From Chlorops oryzae (taxonomy: Eukaryota > Arthropoda > Insecta > Diptera > Chloropidae): a DNA stretch of 64,000 bases. Positions 35,852 to 46,245 of the stretch are shown here, piece by piece; within the stretch, counting starts at the first letter, position 1, and each line of letters begins with the position of its first letter. The notes below the pieces were generated by a model that searched no databases, was not told the origin of the DNA, and saw nothing but the letters and a program-made list of their open reading frames with translations. Location: the NCBI GenBank assembly GCA_020466095.1, contig CM035807.1:85478571-85542570 (forward strand), read 5' to 3'. The position numbers were made by a program, and so were the translations under genes.

Positions 35852-37305
35852 CTGTAAAAGGAGCAAAAAAAAAAAAAAAATAAAGCATTAGACAAGCGTG
35901 CAATGAAGTTGTCCCTTCACATAAATTAACCTCCAACATGACCTTTCCATTTACGCATTTGAAAAGAAGCGTTAAAAAAAGAAAGAAATAAAGCTACAGT
36001 CTAAATCTAAAAATGTCGTGTCCCTCTTTTCGCAAAAAGACCGTTTCTAAACGCGTTCGGATTGTGACTGAACATTTTTAATGATCCTCTTCTCGACTGA
36101 TTCCTGTAGGCTATATAGCTATGCGCGTTGTATGTTCCATATACATTTGCCATGCTCTCAGCTGATCTCAGCTAAAGTTTTCACTGTGTGCCAGAACAGA
36201 TACTCTATACCCTAGACTTCGTCGTAGTCTGTCTATATGCAGCTGTTTTCCCCTTCTTCATTTTCTTGATACTGTATTTCATTCCTTCTTCACTTTGGAT
36301 TTATTTTTATTTTTGTTTTTGTTATTTATATTTTTACTTTTATTTTCTTCTGTTTTCGGTGTGTCTTTTCAGTTTTTATCTTGCTTCAATTAGTCTTAAT
36401 TTTTCCCTTTGACTCACTGAAGCGGTATCTCCTTTTTTCGAACCTAAGACCAAGTGCTCTGTGAGATTGCATTTAGATATGATTCTGTCTTCCACATTCG
36501 TTCAGAATGCAATCGTCCCACTGCAGTTGCGATTAATTAGAATGCTTTATAAGATCTCTTGGGTTTCTCGAATATATACATATATATTAGTATATACATA
36601 TATACATACATACATATATATGTTATGTGTATATTTTTTATGATTTTTAAAAATAATTTTTTTATTTTTCCTTTTTCTTCTACTTTTGAGTTGACTGGCG
36701 AAGTTGCTTATCGAGCGATCAGAGAGTGAATGCAATAGCATCAAAGCAGGCGGCTAAGTGTGTGCAGTTCTACTCCAAATGCGTGGGTTGCAAGGGGAAT
36801 GACTTCTACACATAATCCTCGATTGACTTACTCGTGTCATCTAAATTTAGCTCAAATTATTTGTCGTCGCACGTGAGGTGTAAAGAGTGTTACATAACCA
36901 CGAACATGAGGGGATCATCGTGCGGTTGCTTGTTAGAGGTTGTATCACTGATCAAATAAACTGCTGAGCGAACATGATATGACCTTTGTACGAGGCTCAA
37001 TTACTACATTTAAAGCAACTTTGTATTGATCTTGAAATCGTTGAGCGATTTTATGACGACTATTTCCTGACGGATGCTGCTGGCTCGCGAATGACCACAA
37101 TATAGACCACATCGAATTGCTCTACAAAGTTAAGAACTAATAAAAAAAATGAGATTTCTACATTTCTCTTGATGAAATAACCCTTCTAAATCGCCTTATC
37201 CATACCCTCAAGTGTGTTAGACCACCCGCTTTAATTGAAGCACCCCTTGTTACTAAGCACTAAAAGGAAAGTCAATCCAATCAAAATACCAAACTGTAAA
37301 CTCAC
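35852..37305 (-). other. 1.45-kb phase-1 intron of the large gene
   Basis: The donor is GTGAGT and the acceptor CTTTTACAG, after a long A/T tract. The body is AT-rich, with an ACATACATATATA-type microsatellite at about 36571-36622 and T-rich runs near 36300. No coding sequence is supported inside it. Confidence 0.7.
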
Positions 37306-37381
37306 CTTGTTGATCGAATAGCGGTAGGTTCCAATTCATGGGCGTTGACATTATCACGCCAGCCAAATCTAAATGATCCAT
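37306..37381 (-). CDS. First coding exon of large disordered-protein gene
   Basis: This minus-strand exon holds the likely start of translation. The ATG at 37381-37379 sits in a good context (AAAC before ATGG). It encodes 25 residues beginning MDHLDLAG and ending LPLFDQQ, then one extra base. The donor reads AAG|GTGAGT at 37305. The carried G joins the AT that opens the next exon to make an Asp codon, so the phases agree. Upstream, TTTATTAG at about 37414 could be the acceptor of a 5' UTR intron, so this exon would carry about 32 nt of 5' UTR. I do not recognise the protein. The short hydrophobic N-terminus is not a signal peptide. Exon structure is seen directly; the start choice is inference. 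Confidence 0.8.
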
Positions 37382-37413
37382 GTTTCCAGCTATCGAAGTC
37401 ACTTCCTCTTTAA

Positions 37414-38391
37414 CTAATAAACAATCTCAGGAGTATTTGTAATTATGTATGTATTTTCATTGCTGTGGTTGCGAGTATTTATGATCGCCCTTGCTCAATT
37501 GGCAATTGGAGAAGTTTTTGCCAGGTTTTTTTTTTTCTCCCCGAGCACTCGAATCGTATCAGTTATTTGCTGGAGAGCCTCTTCAATTATCGTGTCTTTT
37601 GCTTCGAATTTTTTTTCCTTCTCCTTATTTATTCGTTTATTGTTTTGATAAGCGATTTCGATATCTGAAATGATAAGAAAAAGCGTGAAATTTTATGACG
37701 GTTACTCAGAACTTCATTCACTGACCAAATTGTTTTTATATTGAAAAAAAAAAAAAGATTTAAGGCTTAAAAAAAGATGAAGGATATTCAGCTGAATGAA
37801 AAATATTTTATGAAATGTGTAAATGGCTGGAAAGGAGTTTTCAAAATAATATATTTTTTGACATATTTTTCCAAGAAAGTTAAGTATAGATAAAATTTAT
37901 TAATTGTGCCTGGCTTCCATTAGTGCAGCAATTGCTGCAAATATTCATTCGATGCAAATATATGGAACCAATTATAATCAAAAGCGCAATTGATTGCAAT
38001 TGGTTTCATATGTTGGCATGTGTTGAAGTTTTGCAGGAATTCTCGCAGTACTGAAAATCAGGCATTAAAAGTTAACTTGGTCCCTATGAAGTGAGGGGTT
38101 TAAGTTGATTTTTACTTGAAAGTCGGAGGTTCAAAAGTAACGCCAAACTGGTCGCAAAAATATAATTATATTGATATTATCTTCCTTGATACTCTCTATA
38201 TGCATATGTCACTTAGATCGACAGCCGAAGAAAAGGACTCCAATATTTGCTGCGTGGTGAATATGAAGAAGACGCTGAAAAATGTTCTGGAAATAAATAT
38301 TTACACATTTTCAAGGAGACCTCTACAGCTTTGGTCTTTCGAATAGTTCTAGAATTTAGATTCATTCAGTCACTGATTCAAATTATGAGTT
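37414..38391. other. Upstream of the first coding exon
   Basis: Outside the foldback MITE at 37907-38064 nothing is supported. It is probably the 5' UTR intron of the large gene if the promoter near 40307 is correct. Confidence 0.35.
37907..38064. mobile_element. TGCCTGG foldback MITE, copy 1
   Basis: It starts TGCCTGGCTTCCATTAGTGC and ends GTACTGAAAATCAGGCA. The interior is self-complementary: ATATGGAACCAATT ... AATTGGTTTCATAT. It could fold almost fully into a hairpin. Confidence 0.6.
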
Positions 38392-38640
38392 GATGATGCC
38401 AGATTGAAGGGGTTTCCAAATTTTTAAGGAATTTTGAAATCCAGCGACCTCCAATGTAATTCTATTTAAAATTTAAGTTTAAAAATGACAAAGCAGAAAG
38501 CATGTGCTGCTTTTTTGTTAATGTTTTGTTTTTTCTATGAATGTTTTTTAATGTTTTCAATTAAATTTCATATTATTGAAAATTATTCAATTAAATTGTG
38601 TTTTTTGATCCAAATCCCTGAAGATGGTTGCCGGAGGTAA
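38392..38640. mobile_element. Possible GTTGCCAG-like relic before the TTTAA satellite
   Basis: ATGATGCCAGATTGAAGGGG on the left and CCCTGAAGATGGTTGCCGG on the right suggest an eroded MITE. The pentanucleotide array starts about 35 nt after it. Confidence 0.25.
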
Positions 38641-38673
38641 CCGAAAATTTAGATAAAATTAAATAAATAATAA

Positions 38674-39702
38674 TTTAATTTATTTTAATTTAATTTAATT
38701 TAATTTAATTTAATTTAATTTAATTTAATTTAATTTAATTTAATTTAATTTAATTTAATATTTAATTTAATTTAATTTATATTTAATTTAATTTAATTTA
38801 ATTTAATTTAATTTAATTTAATTTAATTTAATTTAATTTAATTTAATTTAATTTAATTTAATTTAATTTAATTTAATTTAATTTAATTTAATTTAATTTA
38901 ATTTAATTTAATTTAATTTAATTTAATTTAATTTAATTTAATTTAATTTAATTTAATTTAATTTAATTTAATTTAATTTAATTTAATTTAATTTAATTTA
39001 ATTAATAATTTAATTTAATTTAATTTAATTTAATTTTAATTTAATTTAATTTAATTTAATTTAATTTAATTTAATTTATATTTAATTTAATTTAATTTAA
39101 TTTAATTTAATTTAATTTAATTTAATTTAATTTAATTAATTATTTAATTTAATTTAATTTAATTTAATTTAATTTAATTTATTAATTTAATTTAATTTAA
39201 TTTAATTTAATTTAATTTAATTTATTTAATTTAATTTAATTTAATTTAATTTAATTTAATTTAATTTAATTAATTTAATTTAATTTAATTTAATTTAATT
39301 TAATTTAATTAATTTAATTTAATTTAATTTAATTTAATTTAATTTAATTTAATTTAATTTAATTTAATAATTTAATTTAATTTAATTTAATTTAATTTAA
39401 TTTAATAATTTAATTTAATTTAATTTAATTTAATTTAATTTAATTTAATTTAATTTAATTTAATTTAATTTAATTTAATTTAATTTAATTTAATTTAATT
39501 TAATTTAATTTAATTAATTAATTTAATTTAATTTAATTTAATTTAATTTAATTTAATTTAATTTAATTAATTTAATTTAATTTAATTTAATTTAATTTAA
39601 TTTAATTTAATTTAATTTAATTAATTTAATTTAATTTAATTTAATTTAATATTTAATTTAATTTAATTTAATTTAATTTAATTTAATTTAATTTAATTAT
39701 TA
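38674..39702. repeat. TTTAA pentanucleotide satellite, about 1 kb
   Basis: Roughly 200 uninterrupted to lightly interrupted copies of TTTAA (AATTT), with rare one- or two-base slips. The DNA is pure A/T. The left flank ends AACCGAAAATTTAGATAAAA and the right flank starts TTAAGCCGACGGTGGACG. Confidence 0.95.
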
Positions 39703-40306
39703 AGCCGACGGTGGACGCTGATCAAGAAGTGCCAAACCTATATATCTACTCTGCCGCGGAGCTGAATTCCAGCTGTTCTAACTCTAATACAAGCTACAGC
39801 TGTTACCTTGGGGGTAAGACATCTAAGAGTTTTGTTTTTTCATCTCCATCTCATTATTTCATATAAGTTTATTTTGTTATTGTTTTCGGAACGGCACTTA
39901 TTTATAATACTTTCGGGAATTTTAATACTTCGAAATTGAATACAAAATAATATACCGATTAATTTGAACTTAAAACATTCGCTTCGATGCAATTAATTGC
40001 TTACAACATTTCAAAACACTAAAGCGTATTCTCGTTTTGTTTCGTTTCGTTTCGGTTTGTTTCTGATCGCTTCTAATATTTCGTAAGTTTTGTAGAAAAT
40101 CCATTGAAAGCTCTTTCCTATGGATTTCGATCGAAATTCGTAGCGGAGCGATCGTTGAGTACGGCCCAACGGCGGCGCACTTTCGTTTTATGACTAAAAC
40201 GATGAACAAGCTCGAAACAAATACACAAATTCGGCAGAAAATTCGAAAAAAAAACAAAATTCGTTTGCTCTCTTCACGAAATTAATTATTTTCAAAAAAT
40301 GCTCGC

Positions 40307-40335
40307 TGATCGTTCTCATCACGCTGCAATTTATA
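40307..40335 (-). promoter_or_regulatory. Candidate minus-strand core promoter
   Basis: On the minus strand TATAAATT (40335-40328) is followed 28 nt later by an initiator-like TCAGCG with +1 at 40307. Downstream, to about 40000, the DNA is richer in GC than its surroundings (GCGCCGCCGTTGGG) and looks like a fly 5' UTR. It could drive the large gene whose ATG is at 37381. A GTAAGC at about 40004 could serve as donor. This is inference from motif spacing. Confidence 0.35.
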
Positions 40336-41313
40336 ATTCCAATGACGCATTATTTTTTCATTTCTTTTTTTCTTCTTTCTTGAATTTTCTTTGTTTTGAG
40401 ATGAGAACAAATTTCGATGTTTATTTTGTTTATTTATTTATTTTTGCAAAAGAATTGTTTAGAAAGCGGATCTGTTTGAAATAAATAATCTCATCAGGAC
40501 GCTACGATGGACGTAAATATTTTTCACATAGACCAAAAGAAAAAAGTGTGAAGGAAAAGTCAAGTGAAAATTGACCGCACGCAGATACAGAATATAGGCA
40601 ACATGCATAATCTGTTTTGATGGCAATTGAGAATATTTTAAGGTATTATTTAGAGGGATTTGTTTTTTCATAGGAGATCTTTGCATCGTTTTCTATTAAT
40701 AATAATGAAATCGGAAACACAACAGAATGTAGAGACACATGTTTCTCAAGTGTATAGATTTTTTTTTTACCCATCGGGCAGCTAATGAGGGTTGATTTTT
40801 TTTTTTTAGAAGGGTTTCGTAACATTTGATATAAAAATCGCCACGACTAACTGAATACGTCTGAATATTGTGAGTCATTTAATCGATGAACGTCCCAATT
40901 GGAATGAGAACCAAGATATTTTCTTGAAACCTATTATGTAATAGAAAATCAAACAAAGTCACTTTGCGTAATCTTAACCTACTGAAACGTTCATTATTTC
41001 ATTGACTCAAAATACGTTAAAATAAACAAATAAAATTATTTACACACCAAATAAAATTCGAAAGCTGTTCATATTTTACATTAAAACAATTAAAATCCAG
41101 AAATAAACTTCATTCAATATTTAGTTAAGAAATATAGTTCAGAATTATAGGGAGGATGTGAGGACTTGTTTTTTTTTTTTTTCTTCTAAAAAATTGTTGT
41201 TTTGAAGTGAGTGGAATAACACTGGAAACTCTGGTGTTCGTTTACGCATATTTATTTTTCTTAAAATTTGAAAGAACTCATGAATGAAATTTTCTATTCT
41301 TGGCACCTCAATG

Positions 41314-41452
41314 ATGCCTGGTTTCCAATAGTGCGGAAATTTCTGCAAACGTATGAAAAAAATTTCAAACAACTCCGCAGTTGACTATAATTAGCTATGT
41401 TTGAATGTGTTGAAAATTCGTAGGCATTTCTTCGCTGCTGGAAATCAGGCAT
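41314..41452. mobile_element. TGCCTGG foldback MITE, copy 2
   Basis: It starts ATGCCTGGTTTCCAATAGTG with GGAAATTTCTGC next, and ends GCTGGAAATCAGGCAT. Same layout as the copies at 37.9 and 47.0 kb. Confidence 0.62.
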
Positions 41453-42158
41453 GACTCGATAAATTCTTTTGATCAGTCCTCATCAATTAAACATATTTTT
41501 CAATAAATAGTTACAATTCGAAAATTGCGATTTAACAATCTTATTTCCAAACGTATGCGACACCTAAACGAGCAATTTTTAAGTCCCTAATTCAAGAATG
41601 CGGTAAATAGTAGGAAATTTTGCTCCTTAATACTTTCGTGGCGCTAATGCGGACTTTTATATTTATCAAAGTTTCTATGCAGATCCGAAAGGCAATCAGC
41701 AATTTTTAATAACGTAATTAAAAATAATAAAGAAATAAAAATTAAAAATTAAAGCGAAATTAGTGAGAAAATTCTTATTCTCCTAAAGACTTATAATTCG
41801 CCATGATTGCCACTGATATTTGCATATTGAAATTTGGCGCAGACCAAGTTATCGTTCAAAAAAAAAAGCCTAAGGTGGTCAAGCCCGCAGAGAACGTGCC
41901 CGGCTTCTAACTTTTATATACGATGACCAAACCAGGGGTGTGGCGAATTTGTTACGAAATCGAGATCCGACCACAGATCCATGGATGGAAATAACTACAT
42001 CGATATTGATGAAGTATCAACTATACCTGGAGATCTTCACTCTATCATCCGGAAAACATGATAGGTACAACAATTTAAATCAATTCTTCCGTTTTGTAAG
42101 TAAATTTCGTGCTTGCAGCATCTTTTCGTATTTTTGTTATCTTAATATTTCAATTTAT

Positions 42159-42752
42159 TATACCCGACACACTCTGTGTCGAGGGTGTATTGCGTTTGTG
42201 TGATTGTGGGTAACACAATATATATATATATATAGAAATGGTCAGCGTCACCAGGGGATCCGATTTAGCGATGTCCGTCCGTCTGTCCTTCTGTCTGTAT
42301 ACAGCTTTCTTATCGAAAGAGTTGAGCGAAATTTTGTATGCGTGTCCACGGGGACATGAATAAGATCAATTTTGAAAATGAACGCGATCAGCCCATATTT
42401 GAGGGTACCTCCAGTACTAGGGCCTGTCACAAAAATCCCAAAACTGCCCCAAAATCGGACTTTTTCAAAATATTTCAATGAAACTTAGAATTTTAAGCGT
42501 ATATTTAAGCCTGCGATGAGAATTCCAAAAAAAATTGGAAACGCGGGCGTGGCAAAGGGGCGGTTTTCATTAAGAAATTTAACAAAAGTTGGTATATGGG
42601 GTCCCTTATAGCCTTTAAATCTCTAGAATATTCTTTATTAATGGTCCTGTTTTTTTGGAGCGATTTAAAAATTGTTGAATGTGTAATGTGTCTGTGTGGG
42701 GTATTTTATTTTCAGGCTCGCCTGACTATAACACCCTTACTTTTTTTTAAAA
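42159..42752 (-). mobile_element. DINE-1/INE-1-like element, copy 2
   Basis: Inverted relative to copy 1. On the plus strand it begins TATACCCGACACACTCTGTG (a small hairpin). It carries GATTTAGCGATGTCCGTCCG and GAGGGTACCTCCAGTACTAG, then GGGCGTGGCAAAGGGGCGG, and ends with CAGGCTCGCCTGAC and ACTTTTTTTT. It is the best-preserved copy. Confidence 0.78.
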
Positions 42753-43095
42753 TTTTATTTTTTGCTTCCGTTAAGAGTTCTTCGTCTTCATTTTTGTCTT
42801 TGTGCATGACTTCCTTTATAGACTGCATCTTTTTCAATGCCTTCTCAGCCATTGTGTAGCGCATTAATATAAATAAAACATGCCCCATTGATATTTGGGT
42901 CAATGTAATAATCTTCCAGTCATGGAAAAAGACAAGAAAACTTCTGTATTTTCGATTAAAATAAAAAAGCGATGTGCAAACGAATGTCCATTTTTAATAT
43001 AATAAAATAAAAACACGAAACAATCGTATTTTTAATATTATAAATCGATTTTCTGTCTGATGACATCGGTAAAAAAAATATTTTAAGTAAATCAA

Positions 43096-43435
43096 TTCCT
43101 GGCTTCCAAAAGCACAGGAATACCTCCAAATATTCAAGACATAGGTAGGTTGAAGTGGCTGCCTTTTAGGCCCTTAATCGGCCCATTGTGATACCACTAG
43201 AGGTTTTCTTGTGTTTGTGTGAGTGTATTGTCTTATTATGTAGTGTGCCCCTAACATGCGATTTTTTGAAAAACCAGTGCTAGGCTTGGAACATTACACT
43301 CCGTTTCGCCTGTGCCGGGAATCGAACCTCGGACTCTGGTATCAAGAGCATAGCACGCATCCCCTACGCCATCCCAGAGCCACATTCAAGACATAACTAG
43401 ATGAAAAATTCGAATGCGTAATATATTGTGTAAGG
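43096..43435. mobile_element. TGCCTGG foldback MITE, copy 3, split by the SINE
   Basis: The left part (TTCCTGGCTTCCAAAAGCAC, to 43143) matches the family. It is interrupted by the SINE at 43144-43383, then resumes with the duplicated ATTCAAGACATA. The right end is diverged and its limit is approximate. Confidence 0.5.
43144..43383 (-). mobile_element. tRNA-derived SINE with 12-bp target duplication
   Basis: On the minus strand the element starts GTGGCTCTGGGATGGCG, with an A-box-like TGGCGTAGGGG and a perfect B box GGTTCGATTCC about 40 nt later, the pol III promoter of a tRNA-like head. The head is followed by unrelated sequence and the tail GGTATCACAATGGGCC ... CACTTCAACCTACC. It is flanked by ATTCAAGACATA on both sides (43132-43143 and 43384-43395). 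The anticodon-loop position before the anticodon is not T, and there is no CCA-compatible acceptor pairing, so this is not a working tRNA. It is inserted in a TGCCTGG-family foldback element. Confidence 0.85.
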
Positions 43436-43613
43436 CAACATACCAAATATTTGATGGTCTTATGTGTCGTAAGACGCACATAACAATGTTCTTAATAACA
43501 TATCGTGTAGTATTAGCTTTAGAACAAAAGCATAGAATTTATTTGTTTTTTTTTTTCAAAATACATCTGTGATTGATTAGCTGAACTGAGATCCGGGCTC
43601 TTCCGAACATTAA

Positions 43614-43650
43614 TATATATAGTGGAAGATAAATTCTGTAACCAGTTTGA
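43614..43650 (+). promoter_or_regulatory. TATA box and initiator of the Gly-Thr repeat gene
   Basis: TATATATA at 43614-43621 lies 30 nt before the A of CCAGTTT (43644), which is the standard insect TATA-to-start spacing. It lies 40 nt upstream of the ATG at 43684. This supports a real, short 5' UTR transcript. Confidence 0.55.
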
Positions 43651-43683
43651 TTGCTTAATCTATCCGATTAGTTTGAATTTAAA

Positions 43684-44011
43684 ATGAAGACTACGCTTTT
43701 GCTTTTTATTGCGATTATCGTGGTATCGTATTTCTCTGTTGTTGAGACTCAAGGAGGAACAGGAACTGCAACAGGAACGGGAACAGGAACAGGAACTGGA
43801 ACAGGAACTGGAACAGGTGCAGGAGGAAATACCGGAGTTGCCGGAAATACTGGTGCAGGAGCTACAGGAAATAATAATGGTGGGGGCATAGTTATACGTC
43901 CGACGAATACGCAGAAGAAGAAGAATTCGAGGCAATAATAACATTGGTGGTCGACGACGCAATCGTGGTGGGAACTTTCGTCCTAATCGTCGTCAAAATC
44001 TTCGCGGTTGA
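43684..44011 (+). CDS. Putative secreted Gly-Thr repeat / Gly-Arg-rich protein (frame broken)
   Basis: The ATG at 43684 opens a clear signal peptide (MKTTLLLFIAIIVVSYFSVV, then ETQ). It is followed by about ten Gly-Thr dipeptides and Gly/Asn/Ala-rich sequence with NTGVAGNTGAGATGNNNGGG. In that frame the protein ends at 43938 as KKKNSRQ. The next frame (+1) instead reads RRRRIRGNNNIGGRRRNRGG and then FRPNRRQNLRG, stopping at TGA 44009-44011, which is clearly coding-like. Removing one base between about 43889 and 43915 gives 108 residues in one frame. The segment is rich in AGA repeats, so an assembly indel is likely. The layout (leader, repeat, basic Gly/Arg/Asn tail) resembles small insect glue, mucin-like or gland-secreted proteins. 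I do not recognise the exact family. Confidence 0.65.
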
Positions 44012-44160
44012 GTTAAAAAAAATTCCCTTTTAAAAGTACGAAGTAGATTTCCACAAATGACGAATTACAAAGATGTAACGATGAAAACAATTATAAATTT
44101 AAGAAAAAAAATAGTGTTAATATCAGGCGAGCCTGACATGATAAGGGTTTATCCGAAGAC

Positions 44161-44166
44161 AATAAA
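44161..44166 (+). terminator. Possible polyadenylation signal (AATAAA)
   Basis: AATAAA lies 150 nt after the stop of the small secreted-protein gene. A short fragment resembling the DINE-like start (TCAGGCGAGCCTGAC, about 44122-44136) lies between, so the assignment is tentative. Confidence 0.3.
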
Positions 44167-44639
44167 TTATTTTTTGTGAAGATTTATCTAGAACTACGCC
44201 AACGACGGAAAAATGGCGATGGAGTTATGTGTAACAAAAAAATTATTGCCGAGTCTCGATCAATTCACATATGAATTGAAGGTTTAAGAGACAATTGTTT
44301 CTGCGCTTCTCATGATAAAGCTAAAATTTCATCAAAATAAGATGTAATTATGGAGCAGTTCTTATGAGGCTTCCGGAGGACTTTTTATGTCCCTTTTAAT
44401 GCTCACTGCGAATTTCGTCGACATCCGACAACTCGTTAGACAAGTATTTTGTATGAAAAGTGAGACAAAAAACCCAAAGTGGATTAATCAAAGTTGCTGT
44501 TGAAAGTTATCTTCACGTCCTTAGAGAGGATTTTGTATGAAGCGCTCCTTTCGGTAAGTATTTAAAAGAGCGCTTCAGATAAATCTTTGTAACAATTGGT
44601 AGGGTCTCGAAGAAAAAACACCCGTTCCTTCTCCGTTTT

Positions 44640-45185
44640 CTTTCTCAATCTACCCTATCTGCTCCCCACTAATCTTCTTCCATCCCATTCCCCATGGAGT
44701 CCACTCCCTCTATTTCTCTCTCTGTCTTCTTCTCTTGCTCTTTCTCTTTCTATCTTTCTCTCCCTCGACCAGTCTTGTTTTCTCATTCTCTCTCTCTCTC
44801 CATCTCGTTCCATCTCCCTCCATCTCTCTGCATCTCTCTCTCTCCATATCTTTGCATCTCTCCCATCTCTCTCCCATCTCTCTCCCATCTCTCTCCCATC
44901 TCTCTCCCATCTCTCTCCATCTCATCTCCCATCTCTCTCCCATCTCTCTCTCCCATCTCTCTCTCCCATCTCTCTCTCCCATCTCTCTCTCCCATCTCTC
45001 TCTCCCATCTCTCTCTCCCCACCTCTCTCCATCTCTCCCCATCTCTCCCCATCACTCACCATCTCCTCTCTATCTCTCTATTTCTCAACCATCCTCTTCA
45101 TATCTCTCTCGATCCTCCCGTCTCTATCTCTCCCAAACTCTCTCGCTCTATCTAACCTCTCTCTCTCTCGCTCTCTTACTATCCC
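44640..45185. repeat. Pyrimidine minisatellite (CTCTCTCCCAT units)
   Basis: Units of 10-12 nt (CTCTCTCCCAT) repeat at least twelve times at 44850-45020, flanked by other CT-rich sequence. All three plus frames are open over long spans, typical of low-complexity DNA. Confidence 0.9.
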
Positions 45186-45519
45186 CCCTCTGGCACATCA
45201 CGGCCAGCTTATCATTCTTTATACTTTTCTTATTTTGAATCTCCATTGTTTCTAGACTCGCATGAAATAATTTGTTCCATTCTCGGCGTGCCTTCAAAAA
45301 CTGGCGAAATATTAAAAATAAAGCCAAAAGAAGCCGCAATGAGCTGAACACGGGGTAAACACACCACGTGATAACGTCACGCTTTAGAGGTAAAATCTAA
45401 AAATATTAAATTGGACCATAAAGAAATTAGAGAGAAGAGTCCAATGTTGAAAGAGGGAATAAATATTGCTTAGGTGAATAGAAAATTTTCTATTCACGAA
45501 ACCATTGCAACAAAAAAAA

Positions 45520-46245
45520 AACAAAAGTGTTATAGTCAGCGAGCCTACAATAGATACCCGACATGACACATATTTCGAATCAATTTTAATATCAGAGTGT
45601 TTAAGGCACATAGGCCCATATACGACTTTTTAATTTCTTTATAAAAGCATTACGATTTTTCATTTTTTGAGATCTAATGCCTAATTAGTAAATTTAAGTT
45701 TTGATTTTCAATATCGCTTTAGCTTTTGGGTTTCGTACAGACCTATCTGAGGTACCTAATATGGTATCAAAAATTTTTGAATTATGCTAAAGGAAGCAAA
45801 ATGCAACTTCGTCAAGTCCCATTTGATAATTTCGGGTGTAGAGCAATTTTCGAAAAACGCCCTTATGCCACGCCCACTTTTCAATTTTTTGAAATCTATT
45901 ACTGCTTTAAAATGTCAAATAAAGTTTCATCAAAATATCTTGAAAAATCATTTTAAGAGTTTTGTGATTTTCATAACAGACCCTAGTACTGGAGGTACCC
46001 CTAAAAATGGTCCGATCGGTCCATTCTCGAACTTGTTCTTACTCATGTCCGTGAGCACGCATACCAAATTTTGTCAAGATAGCTCAACTCCTTCGATAAG
46101 AATAACTGTATACAAACAGAAACGGACAGACAGACAGACGGACATGGCTAAATCGAATCTCCTGTGACGCTGATCATTTCTATATACATTTTGTATGTCT
46201 ATCTCGACTGGTTCTGGGTGTTACACAACAAAAACAATACCGACA
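45520..46245 (+). mobile_element. DINE-1/INE-1-like element, copy 3
   Basis: It begins AAGTGTTATAGTCAGCGAGC with ATACCCGACA soon after. It shares GCCACGCCCACTTTTCAA, GACCCTAGTACTGGAGGTAC, AGACAGACAGACGGACATGG and GTTACACA with copy 1, in the same order. It is longer in its 5' third. Confidence 0.75.

Larger units (their letters stand above)
39703..42158. other. Noncoding stretch with candidate promoter and a MITE
   Basis: It contains the TATA/Inr pair at 40307-40335 and the foldback at 41.3 kb. The segment 40000-40300 is less AT-rich and 5' UTR-like on the minus strand. Otherwise nothing is supported. Confidence 0.35.

Noticed and set aside
38660..39705. Assembly gap filler or artefact
   Set aside because: The array has natural-looking unit slips and unique flanks, so I treat it as a true satellite, though its length may be wrong.
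43310..43383. A tRNA gene on the minus strand
   Set aside because: The anticodon loop is abnormal and the acceptor ends do not pair; the 12-bp duplication and long tail show it is a SINE.
44596..45255. Overlapping open frames of 219, 167 and 153 codons on the plus strand and 110 and 90 on the minus
   Set aside because: All derive from the CT-rich minisatellite; several frames are open at once, which is expected for such repeats.
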